Assembly (NCBI GenBank): GCA_002049455.2
Contig: KV919085.1
Span: forward strand, 22,152 to 86,151
From: Porphyra umbilicalis
Lineage: Eukaryota > Rhodophyta > Bangiophyceae > Bangiales > Bangiaceae
Length of the DNA: 64,000 bases
Reading direction: 5' to 3'
The notes under the pieces were generated by a model. That model saw only the letters and a list, made by a program, of their open reading frames with translations, had not been told where the DNA came from and did not search any database. Of the stretch, positions 32,338 through 43,474 are shown piece after piece. The translations under genes and the position numbers were made by a program. The stretch's first letter is position 1; every line of letters begins with the position of its first letter.

Positions 32338-35237
32338 CGCCGCCGCGCCCGCACCGCCGCCACCGCCGCCCGCCGTGCGGCCCGCCGGTCCGCCTTGGCC
32401 GCCGCCGCCCGCCGCGCGGCGAGCGCCTTGGCCCACCGCCGCGCGGCGGAGCGGGAGCGCGGGGGGTCCCCCCCACACAGCGCCGCCAACTCCCCGCGCG
32501 CGCGGCCGCCGAGGCGCCCGCGCGCCGCCGCGTCCAGCAGCGTCTCGGCGCGCCCGCGGAGCCGCCACCGCCGCACGCCCCCACCGCCCCCACCGCCGCC
32601 GCCGCCGCCGCCGCCGCCGCACCCGCCGCCGCCGCCGCCGTCACTGCCGTCGGCGGCGGCACCCCCCCCCCCCCGCCGCCCGCCGGCGGCGGCGGCGGCG
32701 GCGGCGCAGCCACGGGCGACGCGGCGAGCGCCGGCGGGAGCAGCCGCTCGCGCCGCCGGCGCTCGCGCGCCACGGCAACGACGCCCGCCTTGGCGCGCCG
32801 CCCGTCGTGTCGGCCGAGCCGCCCGACCGCCCCGCCGTCGACGCCGAGCGCGGCGCCGAGGCGGGACCGCTCCCCGCCGGCGGCGCGGAGGAGCCACCCA
32901 CCCCCGCGGCGGATGAGGCGGCCGAGCGCCGACACGGCGGCGCTGGCGCGGCCGCGGGGGGTGGCGGGGTGGAGGGCGCCCCCGCCCGCAATGGCGGTCG
33001 CCCACGCCGACGGGCGGAGGCGGCCGTCGCGGCCCCAGCCGTGGCGGGGGGGGGGGGGGGGGGGTTGGCGCCCCCCGCAACGGGACTGCCCCCATGGCTG
33101 CCACGCGCGGTGGCGCCGTCGCTGCCAGTGGCGGTGGCGCCGTCGCTGTCGCCGCCGCCCGCCGCAGCGTGGGCGCTGCTGCTGCTGCGGCCGTGCTCGC
33201 GGTCGGCGCCCCCCCCCCCCCCCCCCCCCCCACCACCGCCCTGACGCCACGGGCGGCCCGCCCGGACGGCCGCGTCACGGCGGGCGAGGGCGCCCTTCCA
33301 CGCCTGCGCCTCCCGCCGGTCGGCCGGCGCGGCGCCGACGAGCGCGACCGTTTCGGCGGCGGCGCGGGAGCCGCGGCGCACCCCCGGCGTTAGCTGCGTG
33401 TGGTGGCCGAGGAGCTCCATCGCGCGCGTCGTGGCGGGCGTGCACGGCGGGGGGGGGGCGGGGGGGAGGCGGAAGCCCCCGTGGTTGCGCATCTTGGCCG
33501 TGGGGGGGGGGGGGGGGGCGGGGGGGGGGGCCCCCCGCCACCGCCGCCGTGGGGGGGGGAAGGAAAAAAGGGGGGGTGCCCACGCCCGCGGGCGCCCAGG
33601 GGGGGGGGGGGGTGAACGCGCTGGCCAGCGCGCGCCGCATGGCGGGGGCGCCCGCGGGGCGGGGCCGGGGGGGTGGGGGGTCGCCCCCGCGCGGCGCGCG
33701 CCGCCGCCGCGGCCGCGGCGCACACCGACGGCCCGCCGATCGCCGCTGCCGCCGGGGGACGAGTCAGCCGAAACGAGGCAAGTGGAGCACGTCTGCCACC
33801 ACGTCGGACACGGGGCGGCGTGGTACAGGCGCCGCGGAAAGGGGTGCGCAGGGGGCGGGGGGGACGCGGCCACGACCAGCTCGACGGGGCGCGCCGCAGC
33901 GCGCGTCGCAGACGCCGGGGGCGCGCGCGTGCCGAGGTCGACGCCAATTGATCGGGGGTCGGTGGAGCGGGGACTTGATCTCGGAACCACGTGTCACCGA
34001 GCCGCTGGCACTCGTCTCTGCCGCCCTGCGCCATGGCCATGGCGCCACGGCCGCCGGTGCCGCATATGGGATTCTGCCCCACTTGCCCGGTCGGCCTGAG
34101 TGCGGAGCGGCAACAACACACAGACCTTTTCAGATTGGAAGCCATCATATGGTGAGTTGGTGGCCAAAATCAATGTATGTGACCCCGTCGACGCACGTTG
34201 CACTTGGGCCCAGAACAGGGGTTTTTAACCATACGTTTGATCGCTCCCATCGTATATACTCGGACTCTCCCATTGTTGAAGCGGCCGCCCATCTTTTTTC
34301 TGTGTGTTTCTCGGGGTCTGCTCATGCGGCGCTGCCGCAGATCAAGCCGCAGTGGCGTTGCTCCGCCCGACACCCCGCACCAAAAAACTGGCCAGAAGTC
34401 GCGCCTCCCCTGAAAGTGCAATCATCCCACTTGTTCAATGTCTCCGCACACCGTGGCTCATGAAGAAAAGACCCCATCCACATCACTCTGTGGACGAAAC
34501 CCGTGTCACCCCCAAACCCGGGGCGCAACTTTGCAGCCGTGCCCCCCCCCACCCAGCCGTGTCCCACCCACGGCTGCCACGCCTCTGCCGCCAGGCACCT
34601 GCACGGGCCCCCCCCACCATTACACTTTGGCCGCACCGCCCCCGGGGCCGCCCCCCAAACCCACCGTGATCCGGCGCCCCCCCCGCCGCTGCGGCTCGCC
34701 GCCGCGTCACCTGTCGCCACGGCGGCGGCGGCTGCCGCACCCCCCCCACGGCGGATGGGCCCCCCCCCCAACGCGCCCCGGCCGCGGCTCCCAGCGGCGG
34801 CGGCCCGCGCGGGCGCACGGCCCAGTCGGGGGGGGGGGGGGGTCCCCGCGCCAACCCCACCCACTGTCATCCGCCGGCCCGCCCGCCCGCCCGCCGCGGG
34901 GCCCCCGGCGGGGCGGTCGGCGGCGGCCCGGCGGCGCGCCCGCGGCCGGCGGGGCGGCACCGGGGCAGCGGCGGCGGCGGCGCCCGCCGGCGGGCGCCCG
35001 CGGCGGGCGTGGCGCGCCCGCCCCGCCGAGGCGCGGCCGCCGCCACCCACCCGCGTCGGCCGCGCGGCACGGCCGCGCGCCGCCCCCCCGCGCGCCACCA
35101 CCGCCGCGTGGTCGGCGACCGCCGCGTGCCCGCCGTCGCTCCCCCCCCCCCCCCCCGCTCGCCGGTGGAGCAAACCGCCCGGCCGTCGCCGCGTCGCCGC
35201 CGTCGCCCCCCCCCCCCCCCCCCCCCCCCCCGCCACC
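31910..35237. other. Extremely GC-rich region with homopolymers; possible minus-strand gene remnants
   Basis: Apart from the weak minus-strand coding signal listed at 32190-33430, I see no gene. Long G or C runs occur near 33045-33065, 33205-33230, 33500-33540 and 33600-33615. A (GCC)n block lies at about 32290-32345. AT-richer intergenic sequence at 34060-34480 has no recognised feature. Confidence 0.4.
32190..33430 (-). CDS. Possible Ala/Arg-rich protein, frame-broken, function unknown
   Basis: On the minus strand, three successive segments look more like protein than the rest: ELLGHHTQLTPG followed by an amphipathic stretch ending WKGALARRDAAV (about 33280-33420), then ARERRRRERLLPPALA (about 32730-32790), then LLDAAARGRLGGRARGELAA with KALAARRAAAAKADRRAARR (about 32380-32550). 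Each lies in a different frame, and G/C homopolymers lie between them. No family is recognised and the signal could be an artefact of composition. Confidence 0.2.
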
Positions 35238-36812
35238 ATGTCCTTGGCCGCCCTCCCGTCGGCGCTCTGGGCGGCCGCCACCCGCGGCGGCCGGCGGTCT
35301 GGGCGCCCCCTCCCCCGCTCCGCCGCGGCGGCGGCGGCGGCTGCCGCCGCCACCGCCGCGACCGCCGCCCTCCTGTGGCTCGCCGCCCTCCGCCGCGCCT
35401 TCCCCGCCGACACGGGCCCGTTTTCCCTCCGCGCGTCGGGGCGTCACGGGTGGGGTCCCCCCCCCCCCCCCCCCCCCCCGCCGGCGTGTGGCCGCCCCCC
35501 GGCGTTGTGGACACCACCCCCGCCCTCGCGGCGCGCTTTGCGGGCAGAGCCGCGCGGTTGGCAACGTACAACCTGACGACGCCCTACCTCCTCGCCGCGT
35601 GTGTGGTGGCCAAGGACGCGGACGCGGAGCTCCGCGAGTGGGTCCTCCGCAACTTCCTCGCGGGCGTCGACCACTTTTTCTTGTACGATGATGACGCGCG
35701 CGGCGGCGGCGCCGGCGGTGACGACCGTGTCGACGGCGGCGGCGACGGCGACGGCGGCGGCGGTGGCGGTGGCGGCGACGGCGGCGACGGGGGCGCAGAG
35801 GCTGACACGGCGGCGGGCGCGTCGGCCGCCGAGACGCGCGCGGCAGGCGCTGCCGCTGCCGCCGGCGGCGCGGGCCTCGGCGGGGTGCTCGGCCCCCTCG
35901 GGGCGGTGGTGACGGTGCTCCCCCCCCCCCCCGGCGGGTCACGGCCGCGCCCGTCACCAACCACCCGTCGACGCAGCGCCGCGCCTATTGGCACTGCGCG
36001 ACGGCCGTCGGGCGGTCGGCGGCGGCGTACCTCGCCCTCCTCGACGCGGACGAGTTTCTCGAGCCGACCGACGCGGCCGCGTGGGCGCCCTCCCCCGCCG
36101 CCTACGCCGCCGCCGACCCGACGCTGGTGCCGCTGATGCACGGCGCGTTGCGGCCGCCGCGTCGGTCGCGGGGGGGGGGACGGTGGCCAGGGGGGGGCGG
36201 GGGGGGGGGCGCCGCCGCCGCCGCCGCCCCCGCCCCCGCCGCCGCCCCGCCGCCGCCGTCCCCCCCGCCCGTGTGGTGGGGCCGCTGGACGACGGTCTTG
36301 TCCAATGGGCGGCAGGCCCCCCCCCGCCGGGCACGACGCTCGCCGACGCCTTCCCCGCCGCCTGTGGCGCGTCGCCGACGGAGCGGCCGGTGCGGATGGC
36401 GGGCCTCGTCGATTGGAAGCCGGTCTTTGCGCCCGCGTCGCTCAACTACACGGCCATGGCCGACGCGTTTGTCGTGCACGGGACCAACTCGGGGGGGACC
36501 GACTACCAGTTTGTCCACGTTGCCCCGTGGGCGCCCCCGCCCCGCCCGCCGCCGCCGCCGTCGCAGCGGCGGTCGCCGCGGCGGTCGCCGCCGCGGTCGC
36601 CGCCGCGGTCGCCCCCGCGGTCGCCGCGGCGGTCGCCCCCGCGGTCGCCGCCGCGGTCGCCGCCGCCGCCGCCGCCACGGACACCCGCCGCCGCCACCGC
36701 CACGGGCGGCGGCGCCCCCCCCCCCCCCCCCCCCCACCACCCCCCCCCCACCGCCACGGCGGTCGTGCGCGCCCTCACCGCCGCCACCGCCGCCGGCACG
36801 ACGGACGGCGGG

Positions 36813-36843
<31 letters not shown>

Positions 36844-37250
36844 ACCCCCCCCCCCGACGAAATCGGCCCTGGGCGCGGGGTGGCGGGGACCCCCCCCCCC
36901 CCTGGACCGTCTACCACTACTGGTCCCGCTCCGCGGTGGAGTACGCGTGGAAGGCCCAGCGGGGCCGCCCCAACGCGCACCCGCGGCGGGGGTGGGCCGA
37001 ATTCTACGCCCGCGAGGCGCGGTGCGCGCCCGTCGCCCCCGCCGCCGCCGCGTCGTCGCCGCCGGCGCTCCGGGGGGGGTCGTCCGCGCGCTGCTCGCGG
37101 GGCTCCCGCCGCCCCTACCCCGGGGGGGGGGGGGGGGGGGGGGGCGCCGCTCCCCCGCCGCCGCCGCCGCCGCGGCGGCGCGGGCCCCCTGGTGCGGCAC
37201 CGCCGCCGCGTGTGCGGCCATGACGCCCGGGGGGGGTTTGCGGGCGCTGC

Positions 37251-37285
<35 letters not shown>

Positions 37286-37614
37286 GGGGGGGCAATGGCA
37301 CAGACGCCGACGGCGGCGGCGGCACGGGCGCGGCGGGGGCGGCCGCAGAGGCGGCCGCGGCGGCGGACGCGGCGGCGGCGGCGGCGGCGGACGCGGCGGC
37401 GGCGTTTGGGCGGGGCAAGCTCGGGCACCTCCTCGCGTCGGCGGCGGCGGGGCGGCCGCTCGACGAGCGGTGGTTGTGTGCGGTCAAGGGCGTGTGTGGG
37501 GCGACGGGCGCGGGGGGGGGGGCCGCCTTTCCCTATGGGTGGATGCGCTACGTGGAGGATGCGCGCCTGACGCCCGCCGACGTGCGGTGGGGGGGGGGGG
37601 GGGGCGACGCGTAG
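35238..37614 (+). pseudogene. Glycosyltransferase family 92-like (DUF23) type II membrane protein, frame-broken
   Basis: The ATG at 35238 has a strong context (GCCACCATG). It opens a basic N-terminus followed by an Ala/Leu-rich membrane anchor (about 35300-35400), as in Golgi glycosyltransferases. The frame then shifts. TPYLLAACVVAKDADAELREWVLRNFLAGVDHFFLYDDD (about 35580-35695, shown here only as this pattern of features: a VVAKDAD...EW block and an FLYDDD block) matches the GT92 start. The acidic motif YLALLDADEFLEP is at about 36028-36070. VDWKPVFAPASLNYT with FVHVAPWAP follows (36410-36535), then VYHYWSRSAVEYAWKAQRG (about 36910-36965). The last frame ends at 37614. At least four frame switches fall at long C or G runs (35455-35480, 35920-35935, 36170-36260, 37120-37300). 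A 12-bp repeat encoding RSPP units is at 36563-36663. Either assembly indels in a live gene or a true pseudogene. Confidence 0.55.
36563..36663. repeat. 12-bp CGCGGTCGCC-type microrepeat inside the GT92-like gene
   Basis: About eight imperfect copies of GCGGTCGCCCCC or GCGGTCGCCGCC in tandem. In the gene frame they encode RSPP or RSPR units. Confidence 0.75.
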
Positions 37615-39090
37615 CTCGGGGGGGGGGGGGGGGGGGGAGGGGGGAGGGGGGGAGGGGGGGGGGGGGCAGAGTGCGCCCCTCACACACCCGACGTCCCCCC
37701 CCCCCCCGCCCTCTTGCCGTGCCCCCTGCCGGGGGGTGTCGGCCCCCTGCGGCCCGCCCCCGCCGTCGCTTCCCAATTTGGCTTTGGCCCGCGCGCGCCG
37801 CCGCACCCCGCGTCGAGGCCGAGCAGACAATGACGGCGCGCGCGCGCGGCGCGCGCGCGCGCCGCGCGCGCCGCGCCGCCGCGCGGCGGCGTCGAGCGCG
37901 CCCGCCGCGCGGGCGCCCGCGCCGCACGCGCGACCGCCGCCGCCGCCGCCGCCGCCGCGGCCGCCGTCCGCCGCGTGGCGGGGGGGGCGGCGCCCGCGGG
38001 GGGGGGCGCCCCCGCGCCGGCGGCCGCCGCGCGCGGGCGCGGGGACGCGCGGGCGTGACGGCGGGCGCCGCCGCGGTGGCGCCGCGCCGCCGCGCCACGC
38101 GCGGGCGGCGGGCCGTGGCGGCGGCCGCCCCGCCGCCACGGCGGCGGTGGTCGACGGCGCCGCCGCGGGCGGGGGCGGCGGTGGCCGCCGAGGCGCGCCG
38201 CCGCCGCTGCCGCCCGCCGCTGTTGCGGTGGGTGCGGGGGCTTGCGGGGTGGGGGAGGGCGCCCCGCCCCCCGCCAGTCGCCGCCGCCGCGGGGGGCCCC
38301 GACGCCCCGACGCCCCGCCCCGCCCGCCGAGGGGGGTGCCACAGGGGGTGGGGTGTAGGGGGAGCCCGGCGGGAGCCCTTTCCCCCCCCCCCCGCCCCCC
38401 CCCGGAGCAGACGCGTCCCGCGGCGCCGTCGCGGCGCGCCCGTGCCCGCAACGGCCGCCGCGCGCGCGCGCGCGCGTGTGCGCGGGCCGCGGCGCGGTGG
38501 GGGGGGCGCCCGCCGCCGCGGTCGTCGGGCGTGCGCCGCCGTGGCTGCCGCCACGTCGGCCGCCGTCGTCTCGTGGCGGCGGTCGCCGCCGCGGCGCCAC
38601 GCGCGTCGCTTGGGGGTTGGGGGGGGTACCTGCGGGCGCGGGGGGGCGCCCGCCCGCCGAGCGCCGCCGCCCAGTGGCGGGAGTCGAGCGTGGGCGGTGG
38701 CGGCGGGGGCGGCGGCGGCGTCTGTGGCGGCCGCGTCTGCGGGCGGGGAAGGGTGGTGGTGGGCGTGGCCACGACGGCGGCGGGCGGGCGCGGCCGACGC
38801 CCGCCGGCCAGTGGGCGGGGTGGCACCGTCGACGCGGCCGCCGCCGTGCCGCCTGCTCGGGCGGCTCGGGCGCCGTGGGTGGCCGCTGCCGCCCGCGCTG
38901 GGGGGGGGGGGGGGCGCGCCGCCGTCGACCTGCCGTTGAGGCGGCCTGAGGTGCGGGCGGGGGGGGCGGGCGCCCTGCTGCTGCTGCCGCCGCCGGCGGC
39001 CGTTGCGGCAGCGGGCGTGTGCGGCGGGGAGGGGGCTTCCCGGCCATGTCGGTCATGTTGGGCGGGGTGGGGGGGGGGTGCGCCTTGTTT
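37615..39090. other. Homopolymer and CG-alternating block, no confident gene
   Basis: Opens with an almost pure G tract (37616-37666). Runs of alternating CG occur at about 37834-37870 and 38459-38480. Open frames run right through on both strands and are Arg/Ala/Pro-rich without a recognised motif, so none is called. Confidence 0.4.
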
Positions 39091-42000
39091 TCAGAAACTG
39101 CGGCGGCGGCGGCGGCCTGCACCGTCGCCGCCATTGTCTCCTGTACCGCCCGTCGCCGTACAGATCTGCGCCCCGCGGGAGCCGGGGGGTGGCGACGACG
39201 GGCCGACTCGAGTGTTCCACGTGAAGCGCCGACTCGGCACGCAACAGCCGCGCGCGCGCAAAAACGTCCATTGATCATTCATTTTTTCAAGCCCCTCTTG
39301 ACTAGCTCGACAGACGGGCCGCCGCGGCTGCGCCCCGCCGTCCCGAGGAGCCGCTCGACCGAGGCGCGCGGCCGACGTGGCGCCGCCCCTGTGCCCTTTG
39401 GTGCGCCACACGGTCCTCCGCGTCGTCCTCCTCCCCCCCCCCCCTCCGCGCGGCCGCCGCCGAAACGGCAGCAGCAGCGCGCGGCGCCGCCCAAACCCCG
39501 CCGTACTCGCCGCAATCGTCAACACGAGCCGCCGCCGCACGACGCCGAGCCCCCCCACCCCCGCCCCCGCGACGAGCAGCGCCATCACCGCCCCCCGCGC
39601 GGCGTCCAGCCGCTCCAACAGCCGCGGGTCAAACCCGTCCGTCTCCTCAGACGGCGCCGCGGAGCGGAACCAGTGGCCCGCCACCACCGCCATGACCCGG
39701 TCGTCGGCGCGGCGGCGGTTGGGGCGGAGCAGCCGCAGCAGCTGCGCGTCGGCGGCTTTGCGCTCAATCCAGCCAACCACGCACGTCAGCGGCGTGTCGT
39801 CGTCGTCGTTGCGTGCGTGGGGGGTGGCGCCGCCGGCGAGCGCCGCCACCACCATCGGGCGGTCGGCCCGCCGGGCGGCCACGTGCAGCGCCGTGTCGCC
39901 GACGGCGTCGGGGGTGGTGAGGTGGGCCTTGACTGGGGGGAGTGCCAGCATGGCGGGGCGCAGTCGGGCGGCCGCCTCGTGCGCGGGCGTGCTGACCGCG
40001 CCGGGTGGGTGCGTGGCGGGGAGTTGGGTGACAATGTAGGCGTGGCCGAGCGCGACGGCGGTGGTCAGGGGGGTGTTGCCGTTGCGGTTGACCGGCGTGG
40101 GTGGCGCGCCGTGGTCCAGGAGCAGCGCCACCATCTGGGGGTGACCTTCGAGGACCGCAAAGTGCAGCGCCGTCTGGCCGTCCCGGTCGGCGGGGGTAAC
40201 GTCGGCGCCGTGGTCGAGGAGCAACGCCACCATGCGCAGCTGCGCAGCTGCCGTCACCCACGAGTGACTGTTGCGGGCGGCAAAATGGAGCGCCGTCCAC
40301 CCGTCCTCATCGGCAGCGTTGACATTGACCGCTGGGGCTGTCGCCATAGCGGGTCCGGCGCAGAAGGCGCTGGTTGGTGTGCTTCGGGTTTGTACCTGCT
40401 TCACTGGCGGTGGGGCTAGGAGGAGGGAAGCTGCCGTACTCCTCCCTCTGCGCGCGGCATAGTGGAGTGGTGTCCGCCGGCCGCTGTCCCGAGCACCTGC
40501 CACAGCGCCTGCCCGCAGCAGTTCGCTCACGACCACACCCACCAGTCGATCGTCACGCCAATGAAAGAACAAAATGTATGGAAGGAGGTCACCCGTGGCC
40601 GCGTGCAGACACGTCTGTCCGCTCTTGTCGACAGCAGCAACGTCTGCGTCTGCCGCCAGCACCGCTCGCACGACGGCAGGTCGCCCTGACGCGGCCGCAA
40701 AGTGAAGCGCAGTTCGTCCGTGGCTGTCCGCGGCGCGCACGTCCGCGCCCGCGACCAGGAGCGCCGTCAAAACGTCGGTACGAAGCCGACTCCATAAGGC
40801 AGTGTGCAGCGCCGTGCCGCCATACTCGTCGACAGCGCGGACGTCGGCACCCGCAGCTTGAAGCACCGCCACCATCGCGGTGCTTCTTGCCAAATGCAAC
40901 GGCGTCTCGCCGCTCTCGGTCATCGCGCGGGCGTCAGCTCCCTCTGCCAAAAGCACCTCCACACACTCGACGTCACCGCTACGTGCCGCCCGATGCAGCG
41001 GGGTCGTACCTTCGGCGTTGGCGGCGCGCACATTACAGCAGCCCATGTCCAACACCAGTCGCACGCCGGCCGCATCGCCGCTGACGGCTGCGGCGTGCAG
41101 CACAGTATTGCCATCGTCATCCGTAGCGCTCGCGTCAGCACCTGCTGCCAGCAAGGCACAAACAGCCGCCGCAAAGTTGCTCCCCCGTAGCAGGATCAGC
41201 GCAGTTGCATTGTGCAAATCCGTCGCACAAACGTGAGCACCCGCAGCCACGAGGACCTCAATGGCGGCGGTGCTCCCAGAGGACGCCGCCTCGTGCAAAG
41301 CGGTGCGGCCCATGTTGTCCGCGGCGTGCACGTCGGCACCCGCCGCCACAAGCATTCGAACAGCTTCCGCGCTGCCGCCCGAGCACGCATCGTGTAGCGC
41401 CGTCGCGCCGTCGCGCGCGTCCACCATCCTGGCGCCCGCGTCAAGCAGCACCCGGACGGTCTCGGCGTTGCCGAAGCGGCACGCTTGGTGCAGCGCGGTT
41501 CTTCCGCCGTCTTTCGTAGCGTGCACGTCGGCACCCGCTGACAGAAGCACTCGAGCCGCGTCTGCGCTCCCGGCGGCGCTCGCCTCATGGAGCACCGTAC
41601 CCCCCGACCAGTCGCGAGCGTGCACAGAAGCACCGCAAGCGATCACCTCGCGCACCGCTGCGGCACTCCCACCAGACGCAACGGCGTGCAGCACGGTCCG
41701 GCGTAACCTGTCTGCAGCAGCCGCATACGCGCGGGCCGCGAGAAGTGCCAGAACAGCTGCAGCACTCCCTGACTTGCCCGCCTCGTGTAGGGTAGTCGAC
41801 CCGTTTTTATCGACGGCAAAAGCGTCCGCCCCCGCGTCGAGAAGCACTCGAATCGCGTCGGCGCTTCCACTCCTCCCCGCAAAGTGCAAAGCCGTCGCGC
41901 CATGCTCAGTCGATGCCGCCACGTCGGCTCCAGAGTCAAGCAGCGTCCGTACCGCCGCAGCGTTCCCACCGAGAGACGCCCAATGCAACGGCTGCAAGCC

Positions 42001-42432
42001 GTCACTCCCATACTGGTCAAACAGGCACGTGGCGCCCACATCGGCGCCGGCGTCGAGCAGTCGTTGCGACACGTCGACGTGGCCGCCGATAGCAGCCCAG
42101 TGCAGCGCAGTGTCGCCCCAGTCGGTGGCCGCCGTCACCGCCGCGCCTGCACCCAACAGCGCCTCGACTTCCGTGGCCGATCCCGCGCGCGCCGCCTCGT
42201 GCAGTGCCGGCAGCGGCTCGTCGCACACCCGCTCATCGTACGCTCTGGCGGCGGCCTTGTTGGTCGGTGGCGGTGCGAGGCAGTCTACCGCGTCGCTGAC
42301 CGGGGAGCTCTGGGGCCCCACCATTTCGATGAGAGACTCTCGTATTGGCGGGAAGCCCACGCAGCCAGGGCGACCCACCGCAGCGTGGCCACGACGGGAG
42401 CAACAGCGGCGGCCGCCCACACGTTGCGGCAC
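39091..42432 (-). CDS. Large ankyrin-repeat protein, about 22 repeats
   Basis: An open frame of 1113 residues on the minus strand. From about residue 70 to 900 it is a nearly continuous array of about 22 ankyrin-type repeats with the G-x-TALHxAAxxG...VxxLLxAGAD signature. Several are longer or degenerate, for example around residues 590-650 where FHWRDDRLVG is inserted. Ankyrin repeats bind proteins; no catalytic domain is seen. Residues after about 1000 are Arg/Gly-rich and may be in a wrong frame: a G-run near 39432-39440 would, with one indel, lead to an alternative end at 39279. The ATG at 42432 is the first in frame, but the internal Met in IEMVGPQ (about 42325) is also plausible. The 5' region is conserved in the inverted copy at 47.5 kb. 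Confidence 0.75.
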   Translation of the reverse strand: MPQRVGGRRCCSRRGHAAVGRPGCVGFPPIRESLIEMVGPQSSPVSDAVDCLAPPPTNKAAARAYDERVCDEPLPALHEAARAGSATEVEALLGAGAAVTAATDWGDTALHWAAIGGHVDVSQRLLDAGADVGATCLFDQYGSDGLQPLHWASLGGNAAAVRTLLDSGADVAASTEHGATALHFAGRSGSADAIRVLLDAGADAFAVDKNGSTTLHEAGKSGSAAAVLALLAARAYAAAADRLRRTVLHAVASGGSAAAVREVIACGASVHARDWSGGTVLHEASAAGSADAARVLLSAGADVHATKDGGRTALHQACRFGNAETVRVLLDAGARMVDARDGATALHDACSGGSAEAVRMLVAAGADVHAADNMGRTALHEAASSGSTAAIEVLVAAGAHVCATDLHNATALILLRGSNFAAAVCALLAAGADASATDDDGNTVLHAAAVSGDAAGVRLVLDMGCCNVRAANAEGTTPLHRAARSGDVECVEVLLAEGADARAMTESGETPLHLARSTAMVAVLQAAGADVRAVDEYGGTALHTALWSRLRTDVLTALLVAGADVRAADSHGRTALHFAAASGRPAVVRAVLAADADVAAVDKSGQTCLHAATGDLLPYILFFHWRDDRLVGVVVSELLRAGAVAGARDSGRRTPLHYAARRGRSTAASLLLAPPPVKQVQTRSTPTSAFCAGPAMATAPAVNVNAADEDGWTALHFAARNSHSWVTAAAQLRMVALLLDHGADVTPADRDGQTALHFAVLEGHPQMVALLLDHGAPPTPVNRNGNTPLTTAVALGHAYIVTQLPATHPPGAVSTPAHEAAARLRPAMLALPPVKAHLTTPDAVGDTALHVAARRADRPMVVAALAGGATPHARNDDDDTPLTCVVGWIERKAADAQLLRLLRPNRRRADDRVMAVVAGHWFRSAAPSEETDGFDPRLLERLDAARGAVMALLVAGAGVGGLGVVRRRLVLTIAASTAGFGRRRALLLPFRRRPRGGGGGRRTTRRTVWRTKGHRGGATSAARLGRAAPRDGGAQPRRPVCRASQEGLEKMNDQWTFLRARGCCVPSRRFTWNTRVGPSSPPPGSRGAQICTATGGTGDNGGDGAGRRRRRSF

Positions 42433-43400
42433 GCTGCACGCCAGGAAGAGCCGCGCCGCAGCCGCTCCACGGTGTGTCGGCGGGTGCTACGTCGAATCGT
42501 CAGCAGCCCGGAAACGTCGAGCCGACGGCAGTGGCAGATGCGACGGCGGCGTCCGCTGACCGTACCGCCAGTCGGAGCGACCCGCAACGGCAAGAAGGTG
42601 GCAGGCCGACCAACGCGTCTCACACTGCGCCGCGCGGGAGAGCATGTGGTGACGGCACTAACGGGGCGGATGAGCAGCGCGCAGGTTTGCGAGTGCGGGC
42701 AAGAACGCAGCGACCACGGGTCAAAGTCGACGACCGGGATACCGTGCGGCGAGGCCAGACGCAGCACTATGTAGGTACGTGTACAAGGTGGACGGGCGGG
42801 ATCGACCCCTTGAGTGCCGCCCGCGCAGCGCACCCCCTCGTGGTGTGGGAGCTGTCATCTCAATCGTCCGTGTGCCCGCGTTCGTGTCATCCGCTGCCGC
42901 GTCCGCCACTGCAGCGGTGTTGCGGCCGCCCAACGGGGTACGTCGCATGAGCACGCGGTCGGGGGCGGGCTGGCATCTGCGCCAGCCTGTATCCACGCGG
43001 GGCCCCGCCAATGCCGACGCGACGCCATCGCCGAGTATGGACCAGGCCGGCCCGGCTGTGTCGAGCGGCCGGGCGTCTTGTTGAGTGGGACGCGGGACGC
43101 CCCAGCGAGCTCGACTTCCACGGGTGGCCGGCCCTGCGGCAGTCGCGTCGGCGTTGACTGGGTGCAAGGACGGTTGTAGCGCGGCAAAGAGGCGCGGCGG
43201 TCTCCGCGTGTGGCGGGGCGTGGTCGACAGCAGGCCCCCTGCCGCGTTCCATACCGGGTCTTTTGTCGTCTTTGGGGCATCGTCATGAGTACGGTGGCTG
43301 CCGCGCCGGTGCGGTGTCTGTTTGTTACTGGTGGGGCGGGAGGGCGCCGTGCACCTTTGCTTTGGATGCCCGCCGTGTGGCGACCGCGAGTGGAACGTGT
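41553..43400. repeat. Left arm of a 1.85 kb inverted duplication
   Basis: This segment contains the first seven ankyrin repeats plus about 970 bp upstream of the ORF start. It is the reverse complement of 46665-48522, with high identity near the centre of the arm (about 130 bases near 42700-42830 are almost identical) and lower identity at the inner end. Confidence 0.85.
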
Positions 43401-43474
43401 GGGGCGTTGGGACTTGGGGTCCCCCCCACTGCCGTCCGCGCGTGCCTGCCAAAGAGCCAGCCGTGCCTCCCTAA

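Noticed and set aside
37680-39278. 532-codon minus-strand open frame downstream of the ankyrin gene
   Set aside because: Pro/Arg/Ala low-complexity throughout and all other frames are also open; no motif.
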